From Claveliimonas intestinigallinarum (GTDB taxonomy: Bacteria > Bacillota > Clostridia > Lachnospirales > Lachnospiraceae), in NCBI GenBank assembly GCA_019115145.1, contig DXED01000013.1, positions 17,043-81,042 on the forward strand: 64,000 nucleotides of DNA, read 5' to 3'. Positions 1 to 7,833 of this stretch are shown here, in pieces; position 1 is the first letter of the stretch, and each line of letters begins with the position of its first letter. The translations under genes and the position numbers were made by a program. Under the pieces are notes generated by a model. It worked only from the letters and a program-made list of their open reading frames with translations. It had not been told where the DNA came from and made no database searches.

Positions 1-387
1 GGCGTTTACGACAGAGGCTCCCACACCGTGGAGGCCGCCGGATACCTTGTATCCCCCTCCGCCGAACTTTCCGCCCGCATGGAGTACAGTGAATACAACC
101 TGCACTGCCGGTATTCCTGCCTTGTGGTTGATTCCCACGGGAATCCCCCTTCCATTGTCCGTTACAGTAACAGAATTGTCTTTGTTGATCTGCACGCGGA
201 TCTTGTCACAGAAGCCTGCCAGAGCCTCGTCCACAGAGTTGTCCACGATCTCATAGACAAGATGGTGTAGCCCCCTTGCTGACGTACTTCCAATATACAT
301 TCCCGGGCGCTTTCTGACAGCCTCCAGCCCCTCCAGGATCTGAATTTCGTCCGCCCCATACTCGTGCTGTACCTTTTCTGTACTCAT
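1..387 (-). CDS. gyrB: DNA gyrase subunit B, N-terminal part (cut by window edge)
   Basis: Only the first 129 codons lie in the window. The start ATG at 387 is preceded by a strong AGGAGGAG ribosome site at 391-398, which overlaps the recF stop. The fragment is the GHKL ATPase domain: YEIVDNSVDEA (about residues 45-55) carries the catalytic Glu and Mg-binding Asn, VTDNGRGIP (about 75-83) follows, and GGLHGVGASVVNA is at the edge. GyrB forms the A2B2 enzyme that introduces negative supercoils. It is the last gene of the minus-strand dnaA-dnaN-S4-recF-gyrB run, 9 bp after recF, so it is probably co-transcribed. Nothing in the visible part is unusual. Confidence 0.96.
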   Translation of the reverse strand, partial: MSTEKVQHEYGADEIQILEGLEAVRKRPGMYIGSTSARGLHHLVYEIVDNSVDEALAGFCDKIRVQINKDNSVTVTDNGRGIPVGINHKAGIPAVQVVFTVLHAGGKFGGGGYKVSGGLHGVGASVVNA

Positions 388-396
388 AATCTCCTC

Positions 397-1494
397 CTAG
401 TTTTCCATAGTCACATGTCCCTGATGGACATGAAATACTTTGTTTATAGCAAATCGATGATTTACAAATTCATCTACACCTGTGCAGGTGATGAGAGCCT
501 GTATATCGTGAATGTTGTCCAGTAGATAGTTTTGCCTGTATTTGTCAAGCTCAGACAGGACATCGTCAAGAAGCAGGATGGGCGTGTCCTTTGTAACAAG
601 CCGCACCAGCTCGATCTCGGACAGCTTCAGTGAGAGCGCCGCCGTGCGCTGCTGTCCCTGGGAGCCGAATTTCCGGATATCGATGCCGTTGGTCATAAAG
701 CAGATGTCGTCCCTGTGAGGCCCGCATCCGGTGCTGCGCATCCGCAGGTCCCTCTCCCTCCCTCTTCGCAGGGCCTCCTGGAGAGGCTGCCCCTTTGTGT
801 CCGGCTCGTACTTCACCTCTATGTTCTCCTGTCCGCCGGTGAGTCTTCTGTGTATGTCAGAAATAATATCATTTACCTGGATCACAAATTTTTTTCTCGC
901 CTTTATGATCTTCTCGCCGTACCCGGCCAGCTGCATATCCCAGATGTCAAGAGTTTCCGCAAGAGAACTGCCCGCCGCCTCCTGGCGGGCCAGATCCTTG
1001 AGCAGATGATTTCTCTGGTTCACGATGCGGTTGTAGTTTGATAAATTGCTCAGATATACTTTGTCGAGCTGGGAGAGCTCAAGATCTATAAATCTCCTTC
1101 TCTCCGAGGGCCCGTTTTTGATAATGTTCAGATCCTCCGGAGAAAAGAAAACAATGTTGACAATGCCAAATAGTTCACTGGCCTTGCGGATCGGCATCTT
1201 GTTGACTGCTATGCCCTTGGGACTGTTTTTCTTGAGATGGATGTCGATCTGATAGGGTATTCCCCTCTTCTCCACCACAGCCTCAATGTGGGACTCCTCC
1301 TGGCCGAAACGGATCATGTCCCTGTCCCTTGTGCCCCTGTGGGATTTGGTAGTGCCGCACATGTAGACGGCCTCCAGTATATTGGTCTTTCCCTGGGCGT
1401 TGTTCCCGTAAAAAATGTTGGTAGAGCCGCTCGGCTCCAGCTTCAGAAGCTCATAATTTCTGAAATCCTTAAGCTTTAAAGATCTAATCTTCAA
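397..1494 (-). CDS. recF: DNA replication and repair protein RecF
   Basis: This 365-residue SMC-like ATPase loads RecA at single-strand gaps together with RecO and RecR. The Walker A motif GNNAQGKTN lies at residues 30-38. The ABC-type Walker B segment ILLLDDVLSELD is at about 306-317, with GSQGQQRTAALSLKLSE, the signature-like region, before it. The length is normal for the family. The start overlaps the end of the upstream S4-domain gene by 11 bp, which implies translational coupling. The position between dnaN and gyrB is the conserved Firmicutes arrangement. Confidence 0.97.
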   Translation of the reverse strand: MKIRSLKLKDFRNYELLKLEPSGSTNIFYGNNAQGKTNILEAVYMCGTTKSHRGTRDRDMIRFGQEESHIEAVVEKRGIPYQIDIHLKKNSPKGIAVNKMPIRKASELFGIVNIVFFSPEDLNIIKNGPSERRRFIDLELSQLDKVYLSNLSNYNRIVNQRNHLLKDLARQEAAGSSLAETLDIWDMQLAGYGEKIIKARKKFVIQVNDIISDIHRRLTGGQENIEVKYEPDTKGQPLQEALRRGRERDLRMRSTGCGPHRDDICFMTNGIDIRKFGSQGQQRTAALSLKLSEIELVRLVTKDTPILLLDDVLSELDKYRQNYLLDNIHDIQALITCTGVDEFVNHRFAINKVFHVHQGHVTMEN

Positions 1495-1702
1495 TTTTCA
1501 CTTCTTCTCCGTTATAAGAAACAATGTCTCCCGGGTAGAGCTTCTTTCCTCGCCGTGTGTCTGTCTGGCCGTTCACCTTCACAAGCCCCTCCTGGATGAC
1601 CTCCTTGGCCTCCACGCCGGACTCCACAAGACCGGCAGCCTTCAGGGCCTGCCCCAGCTTGATAAACTCATCTCTTAGATGTAAAACCTGCATAGTCTTC
1701 AC
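1484..1702 (-). CDS. S4-domain RNA-binding protein, YaaA/RlbA family
   Basis: This small protein (72 residues; an internal ATG at codon 4 gives the usual MQVLHLRDEF start) is a single S4 RNA-binding domain. Typical features are the helix LGQALKAAGLVESG, then EGLVKVNG and the basic RRGKKLYPGD turn. Homologues between dnaN and recF in Firmicutes (YaaA/RlbA in Bacillus subtilis) are linked to the ribosome or 50S assembly. It lies 3 bp after dnaN and overlaps recF, so it is part of the dnaA-gyrB operon. The family is certain; the precise role here is inferred. Confidence 0.9.
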   Translation of the reverse strand: MKTMQVLHLRDEFIKLGQALKAAGLVESGVEAKEVIQEGLVKVNGQTDTRRGKKLYPGDIVSYNGEEVKIED

Positions 1703-1704
1703 TC

Positions 1705-2811
1705 CTAAATCGCGTTAAAATTGACAGGAAGGATCAGGTAGATATAGCTCTCTGTCTCGTCCTTGATAAAGCAGGGCGCCTTCGCGTTCATGAGATAGAG
1801 ATCCACCTCCTCGTCATCGATGACCCTGAGGGCGTCGATGAGGAATTTGGGGTTAAAGCCGATCATCAGATCCTTTCCCTCCTTGGTGATCATGATGTCC
1901 TCGTTCATGGAGCCGAACTGAGATTTGATCCGCAGCTCCATCACGTCGTCTCCGATATTGATGATAATGGGCTTCTTGTCTCCCTCCTTGACGAGCAGAG
2001 TAGCCCTGTCGATACAGTTCAGGAAGTCTCTCTTGTTGATCCGCACCTTAGTCTCATAGTCGCTGGAGAGCATTTGATCGATCTTAAAATACTCTCCCTC
2101 GATCAGGCGGGACACGACAACCGTCCTGTCAAACTCAAACACAATATGATTGCCGGTAAAATACATGCTTACCTGGCTCTCCGCCTCGCCGGAGAGAATC
2201 TTGCTGATCTCCATGAGGGTCTTGCCGGGGACAACGATCTTGTGGTCCTGGCACTCCTCCTTCAGCTCGATCTTTCGTATAGAAATGCGGTGCCCATCCA
2301 GGGATACCACCCTGAGAACGCCGTCCTTGATCTCAAAGAGCTCTCCTGTCATGAGCTTGTTGCTCTCGTTGTCAGCGATGGAGAAAATAGTCTGGCGGAT
2401 CACTTCCTTCAGGGTAAACTGGGAAATGGTCACTGTCTCTGTCTTTTCGATGACAGGGAGATAGGAGAAATCATCTCCGGATCTTCCCATAATATCGAAC
2501 TTGGCCTTTTCGCAGGTGATGGTCATCTGATCCTTCTCATCTGTCTCTATAACAATATCGCTGTCTGGAAGCTTGCGGACGATCTCTGAAAAGATTTTTG
2601 CGTCTATGGCGATCATTCCGTGTTCTCTGATATCTCCGTCTATCTCAGTCTGGATACCCAGCTCCATATCGTTGGCCGTCAGCCTGATAATATCAAGTGT
2701 GGCATCGATCAGTATACATTCAAGGATAGGCATGGTCGTCTTGGACGGCACTGCCTTGGATACGATTCCGACTCCCTTTGCAAGATCTGCTTTGCTGCAT
2801 ATGATTTTCAT
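1705..2811 (-). CDS. dnaN: DNA polymerase III beta sliding clamp
   Basis: The 368-residue clamp begins MKIICSKADLAKGVGIVSKA, the normal N terminus. A longer reading from 2934 would add 41 residues unlike any clamp, so I set the start at 2811, with GGAG 12 nt upstream. Three clamp domains fill the length, and the C terminus (YIYLILPVNFNAI) is the typical ending that forms part of the peptide-binding cleft. The dimeric ring tethers PolC/DnaE to DNA and recruits MutS, DnaA regulators and ligase. It is the second gene of the dnaA operon, about 310 bp after dnaA. Confidence 0.96.
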   Translation of the reverse strand: MKIICSKADLAKGVGIVSKAVPSKTTMPILECILIDATLDIIRLTANDMELGIQTEIDGDIREHGMIAIDAKIFSEIVRKLPDSDIVIETDEKDQMTITCEKAKFDIMGRSGDDFSYLPVIEKTETVTISQFTLKEVIRQTIFSIADNESNKLMTGELFEIKDGVLRVVSLDGHRISIRKIELKEECQDHKIVVPGKTLMEISKILSGEAESQVSMYFTGNHIVFEFDRTVVVSRLIEGEYFKIDQMLSSDYETKVRINKRDFLNCIDRATLLVKEGDKKPIIINIGDDVMELRIKSQFGSMNEDIMITKEGKDLMIGFNPKFLIDALRVIDDEEVDLYLMNAKAPCFIKDETESYIYLILPVNFNAI

Positions 2812-3120
2812 ATCTGTGTATAACTCCTTTCGCGCGCCTGTATATAGATAAATATATAATAGATTTTCCGTCTTCTCCGTAGTAGGGCTTGGGATAGAGT
2901 GGAAAAGTACCGCAAGCCCAGTGTCTGTAAGCATTACACGGTTTTGAAAAAATGGTGGAAACCATAAAATTTACATGTGGAAGGAGGTGGGAAAACTTTT
3001 TTGTGTTTTTGAAAAAGGAATGGTTGATTTCCACTGTACACATCCTGTCCACATGGTTTTTCACAGCCTTTCCACAGGTTGTCCACATTTATCCCCATCC
3101 TGTCAGTGTATCTGTGTATA
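2812..3120. promoter_or_regulatory. dnaA-dnaN intergenic DnaA-box cluster (one half of a bipartite origin)
   Basis: These 309 bp hold no gene. Near-consensus DnaA boxes cluster at 3045-3097: CTGTCCACA (3045), CTTTCCACA (3068), TTGTCCACA (3079, one mismatch to TTATCCACA) and TTATCCCCA (3089, one mismatch). Firmicutes origins are often split into two DnaA-box clusters flanking dnaA, and the second one lies upstream of dnaA here. The dnaN leader and any dnaN promoter must also lie in this stretch. No perfect box is present on this side. Confidence 0.65.
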
Positions 3121-4497
3121 TCAGACAGGATTGATTTTTTTCTTTATAATGTCAATGGTGTTGCTGAGACTCTCGTTCTCCTTGATCTCAGCCTGGATCT
3201 TCTTAATTCCGTGGTTGATGGTGGAGTGGTCCTTTCCTCCAAGGACGATTCCCATCACCTTCAGGGAGGCTGTTGTCATCTCACGGCACAGATACATGAA
3301 GATCTGCCGGGGGATGGCGATCTCAGCCGTCCGCTTGCTGCTCTTGAGATCTGCGATGCTGATGCCGAAGTGCTCGGACACAACGTCCAGGATCAGCTCC
3401 GGCGTCACCTCTCTGTTGGCCTGGGAGGAGATGATGTCCTTCAGAGCCTCCGCAGCGAGGGGAATGTCGATCTGCTCCTGGTTGTTCTGGAGCTTGTAGA
3501 GGGCGATCAGCTTGTTCAGGGATCCCTCCAGCTCACGGATGTTCGTCTTTACATTGGTGGCGATGTACTCCAGCACATCGTCGGGAATATTGTACTTCTG
3601 CAGAGAGTCCATCTCGATCTTCTTCTGCAGGATGGCCATCCTCGTCTCGTAGTCCGGGGCGGAAATGTCCGCGATCAGTCCCCACTCAAAACGGGTGCGC
3701 AGCCTTGCCTCCAGTGTCTCGATGTCCTTCGGGGGACGGTCACTGGAGATGATGATCTGCTTTCCAGCTGTGTGGAGGTGGTTGAAGGTGTGGAAGAACT
3801 CTTCCTGCGTACTCTCTTTTCCTATAATAAACTGAATATCGTCTATCAGAAGAACGTCGTTGTTACGATATTTATCGCGAAAATCCGACATGGAATTCTC
3901 CTTTGGATTTTTCAGCGCCTGGATCAGCTCGTTCGTAAATGTCTCGCTGGTCACATACAGAACCTTCTTTTTTGGATTTTTATCCAGTATAAAATGAGCC
4001 ACCGAGTGCATCAGATGGGTCTTGCCCAGTCCCACGCCTCCGTAGAGGAACAGAGGATTGTAAACCTCTCCCGGGGACTCAGCCACTGCCAGGGAAGCGG
4101 CGTGGGCGAAGCTGTTGTTCCCGCCCACCACAAAGGTGTCAAATGTATATTTGGGGTTAAGCCCTGCCTTCTGAGCGGCCGTCTTTGTGCGTTTTTTCTC
4201 GGAAGCCTTGGAAGCCATCTCCATGATCTCGTCCAGGCGGTCGTCATCTTCCGACACAAGAACGACCTCGAATTCCTTCTCCGTGATCTCGGCAATGGAA
4301 ACCTTCAGCGGGAGTCTGTACTTTTTATCAATGTACTCAACGCTGGCGTTCATATTGACAAGAATGAAAACCGTATGATCTACTACTTTATATACCTTCA
4401 GAGGCTTGATCCAGGTGTTGAAGGACACGTTGGAGAGCTCGTGCTCCACTCTGAGGTGTTCGATAATTTCCGGCCATTTTTCTTCTACGATGTTCAT
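3121..4497 (-). CDS. dnaA: Chromosomal replication initiator DnaA
   Basis: The 458-residue AAA+ initiator has domain I (about 1-85), a short lysine-rich linker, Walker A GGVGLGKTH (153-161), Walker B VLLIDDIQF (about 214-222) and the C-terminal box-binding helix-turn-helix with the signature KDHSTINHGIKKI (about 424-436). It binds DnaA boxes, opens oriC and loads the helicase. The GGAG site lies 10 nt before the ATG. It is the first gene of the minus-strand operon and is flanked on both sides by DnaA boxes, consistent with autoregulation. Confidence 0.98.
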   Translation of the reverse strand: MNIVEEKWPEIIEHLRVEHELSNVSFNTWIKPLKVYKVVDHTVFILVNMNASVEYIDKKYRLPLKVSIAEITEKEFEVVLVSEDDDRLDEIMEMASKASEKKRTKTAAQKAGLNPKYTFDTFVVGGNNSFAHAASLAVAESPGEVYNPLFLYGGVGLGKTHLMHSVAHFILDKNPKKKVLYVTSETFTNELIQALKNPKENSMSDFRDKYRNNDVLLIDDIQFIIGKESTQEEFFHTFNHLHTAGKQIIISSDRPPKDIETLEARLRTRFEWGLIADISAPDYETRMAILQKKIEMDSLQKYNIPDDVLEYIATNVKTNIRELEGSLNKLIALYKLQNNQEQIDIPLAAEALKDIISSQANREVTPELILDVVSEHFGISIADLKSSKRTAEIAIPRQIFMYLCREMTTASLKVMGIVLGGKDHSTINHGIKKIQAEIKENESLSNTIDIIKKKINPV

Positions 4498-4745
4498 TAC
4501 AAAATAACTCCTAATCTAACATACATTTCATGCATTGTATCATATGCTTATTCTAATCTATTTTACATCAAAATAAGGTATTAGGCAATGAGAAATCGGG
4601 GTGGATAAGTTTTGGAAAATGAAAAAATGCCTAAAACAGAGCCTTTCAGCTTTGAAATCCACACAAAAATTGCTGTTATCCACATAATTTTGAAAAGATA
4701 TCCACATTTTGTTGATAACTTTTCTTTCTATATTATATAATGCCA
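4498..4745. other. oriC: DnaA-box cluster and AT-rich region between dnaA and rpmH
   Basis: The region separates the divergent dnaA and rpmH transcription units, where both strand bias and gene order switch. It carries a perfect DnaA box TTATCCACA at 4676-4684 and near boxes GGTGGATAA (4600-4608), AAATCCACA (4655-4663), ATATCCACA (4698-4706) and TGTTGATAA (4710-4718). Next to them lie AT-rich tracts (4505-4590 and 4719-4741) suited to a duplex-unwinding element. Origin identity rests on the boxes plus the universally conserved neighbours. The exact unwinding site cannot be assigned by eye. Confidence 0.88.
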
Positions 4746-4823
4746 GGCGCAAAGGGGCTGAACCAGGATGAGCCCGGCAGGAGGCCGGCGAAAGGAAAAA
4801 CTTCATGAAATCATCGGTTTTGC

Positions 4824-4852
4824 TTGACTTCACGGGATTTATTGAATATAAT
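4824..4852 (+). promoter_or_regulatory. Promoter of rpmH operon
   Basis: TTGACT at 4824-4829 and TATAAT at 4847-4852 are separated by exactly 17 bp, a near-consensus sigma-A promoter with a start expected near 4859, about 60 nt before rpmH. A second, weaker candidate (TTGATA 4712-4717, 18 bp, TATAAT 4736-4741) overlaps the last DnaA box, which would let DnaA modulate rpmH expression. Confidence 0.75.
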
Positions 4853-4917
4853 CAAAACTGATGTCTAAGAAAAGTGCGGGAGTATTCCTGTGTAAAATAT
4901 AAGGGAGGTGGATATCT

Positions 4918-5052
4918 ATGAAAATGACATTCCAGCCAAAAAAGAGACAGAGAGCCAAGGTTCATGGTTTCAGATCCAGAATGAGCACAGCAGGCGGAAG
5001 AAAGGTTCTTGCTGCAAGAAGAGCTAAAGGAAGAAAAAAATTATCAGCGTAG
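4918..5052 (+). CDS. rpmH: 50S ribosomal protein L34
   Basis: The 44-codon gene encodes a very basic protein that begins MKMTFQPKKRQRAKVHGF and contains FRSRMSTAGGRKVLAARRAKGR, the L34 signature, which is shown here in overlapping pieces. GGGAGG lies about 10 nt before the ATG at 4918. L34 binds 23S rRNA in the large subunit. It is always next to rnpA at bacterial origins, as here, and heads the rpmH-rnpA-yidD-yidC-jag-mnmE-mnmG-rsmG operon. Confidence 0.97.
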   Translation: MKMTFQPKKRQRAKVHGFRSRMSTAGGRKVLAARRAKGRKKLSA

Positions 5053-5098
5053 GCCGCATTATTGTGGCCTTTTCTTCTCTTAAAATCAGGAGATGAAA

Positions 5099-5443
5099 AT
5101 GAAATTTTCCGAATCACTGAAAAAGAACAGAGATTTTCAGCATGTCTACAAAAACGGAAGATCCAATGCCAACCGGTATCTGGTCATGTATGTAACAGAT
5201 AATGGTCTTGAAAAAAACAGATTGGGGATCTCCGTCAGCAAGAAGGTTGGCAACAGTATTGTCAGGCACAGACTGACAAGGTTGATACGTGAAAGCTATC
5301 GTCTGAATGAAGAATTGTTCCCATGCGGTAAAGATATAGTGGTCATAGCCAGAGCGGCGGCGAAAGGGAAAGGCTGCCGTGAAATTGAAAGCGCACTCCT
5401 GCATCTGGGGCGCCTTCACAGGATGATACAGATAAATCAATAA
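5099..5443 (+). CDS. rnpA: Ribonuclease P protein component
   Basis: The 114-residue basic protein partners the RNase P RNA in maturing tRNA 5' ends. The core RNR-type motif is visible as VGNSIVRHRLTRLIRESYR, preceded by NRLGISVSKKVGNS. Two ATGs are possible. The one at 5093 directly abuts the AGGAG site (5088-5092), whereas 5099 has a 6-nt spacing and gives the usual MKFSESLKKNRDF start, so I prefer 5099. It lies 46 bp after rpmH in the conserved order. Confidence 0.95.
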   Translation: MKFSESLKKNRDFQHVYKNGRSNANRYLVMYVTDNGLEKNRLGISVSKKVGNSIVRHRLTRLIRESYRLNEELFPCGKDIVVIARAAAKGKGCREIESALLHLGRLHRMIQINQ

Positions 5444-5464
5444 AATAAAACGGAGTGATGTATC

Positions 5465-5677
5465 GTGAAAAAGATTTTGATAGGTCTGGTGAGAGTTTAT
5501 CAGAAATATCTGTCTCCTCTCAAGGGACATTCCACTTGTATCTATTTTCCTACATGCTCCCAGTATGCGGTGGAGGCAATCGAAAAGTACGGGGCGCTCA
5601 AGGGAGGGCTTCTGGCTGTCTGGAGGATACTCCGCTGCAATCCTTTTTCAAAAGGAGGCTACGATCCGGTTCCGTAG
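5465..5677 (+). CDS. yidD: Membrane protein insertion efficiency factor YidD
   Basis: The 70-residue protein starts at GTG 5465 after a GGAG site. It shows the family core LSPLKGHSTCIYFPTCSQYA followed by AIEKYGALKG and the C-terminal RCNPFSKGGYDPVP, all hallmarks of the YidD/DUF37 family with its conserved cysteines. It sits between rnpA and yidC as in most bacteria and assists YidC-dependent membrane insertion. No truncation or oddity is seen. Confidence 0.95.
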   Translation: MKKILIGLVRVYQKYLSPLKGHSTCIYFPTCSQYAVEAIEKYGALKGGLLAVWRILRCNPFSKGGYDPVP

Positions 5678-5749
5678 CCAGCACAAAATAACAGGTAAGA
5701 AAATGCAGGCCGGGGTGATTTGACCCTTGCGAACGGAGGAAAAGAAAAT

Positions 5750-6823
5750 ATGGAAGGTGTAGTATTGACAGCCGCGAACTGGCCCATCATAGGGCAGATC
5801 GCGGATCTGCTCGGTATAGTCATGAATTTTATCTATGAGATACTGGATAAAATTCTCCCCTCAGACGTAGGTCTGGTAGGATTGTCGATCATTCTGTACA
5901 CAATACTCGTGTATATGATCATGATGCCGCTTACCATTAAGCAGCAGAGAACATCCAAGATGACTACGGTCATGAACCCTGAACTTCAGGCAATCCAGAA
6001 AAAGTACAAGAACAAGAGAGATCAGGCATCCCAGATGAAGATGCAGGAGGAGATGCAGCAGGTATATGACAAATACGGAACATCCATGACAGGAGGATGT
6101 CTCCCCATGCTCCTGCAGATGGTACTGCTGTTCTCACTGTACCCGGTGGTTTACCAGATGGAGAAATATGTACCTGCCATCAAGGACGCTCCGGCGGATG
6201 TGCAGAAATTCCTGACCATTCCGGATTTGTCCCTGTCACCTATGCAGATGTTTGCTGACAGAGCGCAGATCTCTGAGCAGTTCGGCGTGTCGGCAGTGGT
6301 ACTTGTCATCACAGCTATCGCCCTTCCGGCTATATCTGTCCTGACACAGTTCCTGAGCATGAAGCTCTCACAGGCTCTCTCTGGACAGGCTATGGACAAG
6401 GACAACCCGATGTACAGCACCATGAGGACAATGAACATTACGATGCCTCTGTTCTCACTGTTTGTCGTTGTATCACTTCCGGCTGGTCTCGGTCTTTACT
6501 GGATCATCAGCGCCGTGGTAAGATGTCTGCAGCAGATATTTATCAACAAACACCTGAAGAAGATATCTGTGGACGAGCTCATCGAGAAAAATAAAGAGAA
6601 GGCTGCCAAGAAGCGTGAGAAGAGGGGCGAAAGGGCAGAGAAGATCAATGCCATGGCCCAGACAAACACGAGAAGCATCCAGAGCAAGGCAAAGACATCT
6701 GTACAGACAGACAAGGCGAAGGAAGAGAAGCTTCAGAAGGCTGCCAACAACAAAAACACGGCAAAAGAAGGAAGTCTTGCTTCCAAGGCAAATCTGGTCA
6801 AAAAGTACAACGAAAATAATTAG
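5750..6823 (+). CDS. yidC: Membrane protein insertase YidC/Oxa1
   Basis: The start ATG at 5750 has CGGAGGA 9 nt upstream; an in-frame TTG at 5720 lacks a site. The 357-residue protein has the Oxa1 core: a first hydrophobic segment near residues 40-65 (VGLVGLSIILYTILVYMIMM), the cytoplasmic hairpin (QQRTSKMTTVMNPELQAIQKK, shortened here), then TGGCLPMLLQM and three more membrane segments up to about 265. The tail is a long Lys-rich cytoplasmic extension (about 270-357) that can contact the ribosome. No lipobox is seen at the N terminus, unlike Bacillus SpoIIIJ. It inserts membrane proteins with or without SecYEG. Confidence 0.95.
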   Translation: MEGVVLTAANWPIIGQIADLLGIVMNFIYEILDKILPSDVGLVGLSIILYTILVYMIMMPLTIKQQRTSKMTTVMNPELQAIQKKYKNKRDQASQMKMQEEMQQVYDKYGTSMTGGCLPMLLQMVLLFSLYPVVYQMEKYVPAIKDAPADVQKFLTIPDLSLSPMQMFADRAQISEQFGVSAVVLVITAIALPAISVLTQFLSMKLSQALSGQAMDKDNPMYSTMRTMNITMPLFSLFVVVSLPAGLGLYWIISAVVRCLQQIFINKHLKKISVDELIEKNKEKAAKKREKRGERAEKINAMAQTNTRSIQSKAKTSVQTDKAKEEKLQKAANNKNTAKEGSLASKANLVKKYNENN

Positions 6824-6890
6824 AACATAAGAAGGGACTTTTTCTTAGATGAAGAGGTCCCTCTAAGTGGATATAGGGAGGGAGAACATA

Positions 6891-7775
6891 ATGGAAGGCA
6901 GACGCACAGAAGAGATTACAGTATCGGCAAAGACACTGGATGATGCCATCACAGAGGCTCTTGTTCAGCTTGGAGTGACAAGCGACAGACTGGAATATGA
7001 TGTCATTGAAAAGGGAAGTCCCGGATTTCTCGGAATTGGCATGAAGCAGGCTGTGATCCGGGCCTGGAAAAAGGAGGATCCCCAGGAGGAGACTGTGGAC
7101 GAGATCGCGGAGGAGCTTATAAAAGAGGCGGTTCCAAGCGATATCACTCTGGACGTAAAAGAGGAAAAGGAGTCGAAGAAGCCTGGAAGAGAAAACAGAG
7201 AGCCAAAGAAAGCCCCTCAGAAAACAGGCAAGAAGGAAACAAAAAAAGAGTCAAAGAAAGAAAATAAATCCGAAGATAAGCCGGCGATCAAACGCGAGAC
7301 AGAGCTTGCAAAGGTGGAGGACGTTACCATCAGTGAGTGTGAGAAATTCCTTCACAGCGTTCTTGAGGCTATGCACATGGATGTGGAGCTCCACTCTGAG
7401 GTTGACGAGGAGGGCGCTCTTGCCATTGATATGAAGGGTGACAACATGGGAATTCTCATCGGTAAGAGAGGACAGACGCTTGACTCCCTCCAGTATCTTA
7501 CAAACAGGGTTGCCAACAAGATGCAGGCCGGCTATGTGAGAGTGAAGCTGGACACAGAGGATTACAGAAGGAGAAGAAAAGAGACTCTTGAAAATCTGGC
7601 AAAAAACATTGCCCACAAGGTGAAGAGAACAAGAAAGCCGGTTACTCTTGAGCCAATGAATCCCTATGAGAGAAGGATCATCCACTCTGCTCTGCAGGGA
7701 GACAAAAATGTAACAACACACAGCGAGGGCGAGGAGCCTTACCGCCGCGTAGTAGTGACACTGGTGAGAAAATAA
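6891..7775 (+). CDS. jag: Jag/KhpB-type KH-R3H RNA-binding protein
   Basis: The ATG at 6891 follows GGGAGGGAG with 7 nt spacing; the alternative GTG at 6867 has no site. The protein (294 residues) has an N-terminal Jag_N domain (about 1-50, KGSPGFLGIGMKQAVI), a long Lys/Glu-rich linker (about 75-140), a KH domain with IGKRGQTLDSLQYL and a C-terminal R3H domain ending near PYRRVVVTLVRK. It follows yidC as usual. In related Firmicutes the protein binds many small RNAs and mRNAs and influences cell elongation and sporulation. Confidence 0.93.
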   Translation: MEGRRTEEITVSAKTLDDAITEALVQLGVTSDRLEYDVIEKGSPGFLGIGMKQAVIRAWKKEDPQEETVDEIAEELIKEAVPSDITLDVKEEKESKKPGRENREPKKAPQKTGKKETKKESKKENKSEDKPAIKRETELAKVEDVTISECEKFLHSVLEAMHMDVELHSEVDEEGALAIDMKGDNMGILIGKRGQTLDSLQYLTNRVANKMQAGYVRVKLDTEDYRRRRKETLENLAKNIAHKVKRTRKPVTLEPMNPYERRIIHSALQGDKNVTTHSEGEEPYRRVVVTLVRK

Positions 7776-7779
7776 AAAG

Positions 7780-7808
7780 AAGGCAGAGGTTTTAACCTCT
7801 GCCTTTTT
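7780..7808 (+). terminator. Intrinsic terminator after jag
   Basis: GGCAGAGGTT at 7782-7791 pairs with AACCTCTGCC at 7794-7803, followed by a run of five T. It lies 5 bp after the jag stop and 26 bp before mnmE, so it may only partly separate jag from mnmE. Confidence 0.75.
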
Positions 7809-7833
7809 AACTCCGGGGAAAGGAGAAACGAGG

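Noticed and set aside
28..270. Open frame on the plus strand at the left edge
   Set aside because: It is antisense to the conserved gyrB N terminus and has no ribosome site.
3079..4584. 501-codon open frame on the plus strand
   Set aside because: It is antisense to dnaA over its length; the codon pattern is a shadow of dnaA.
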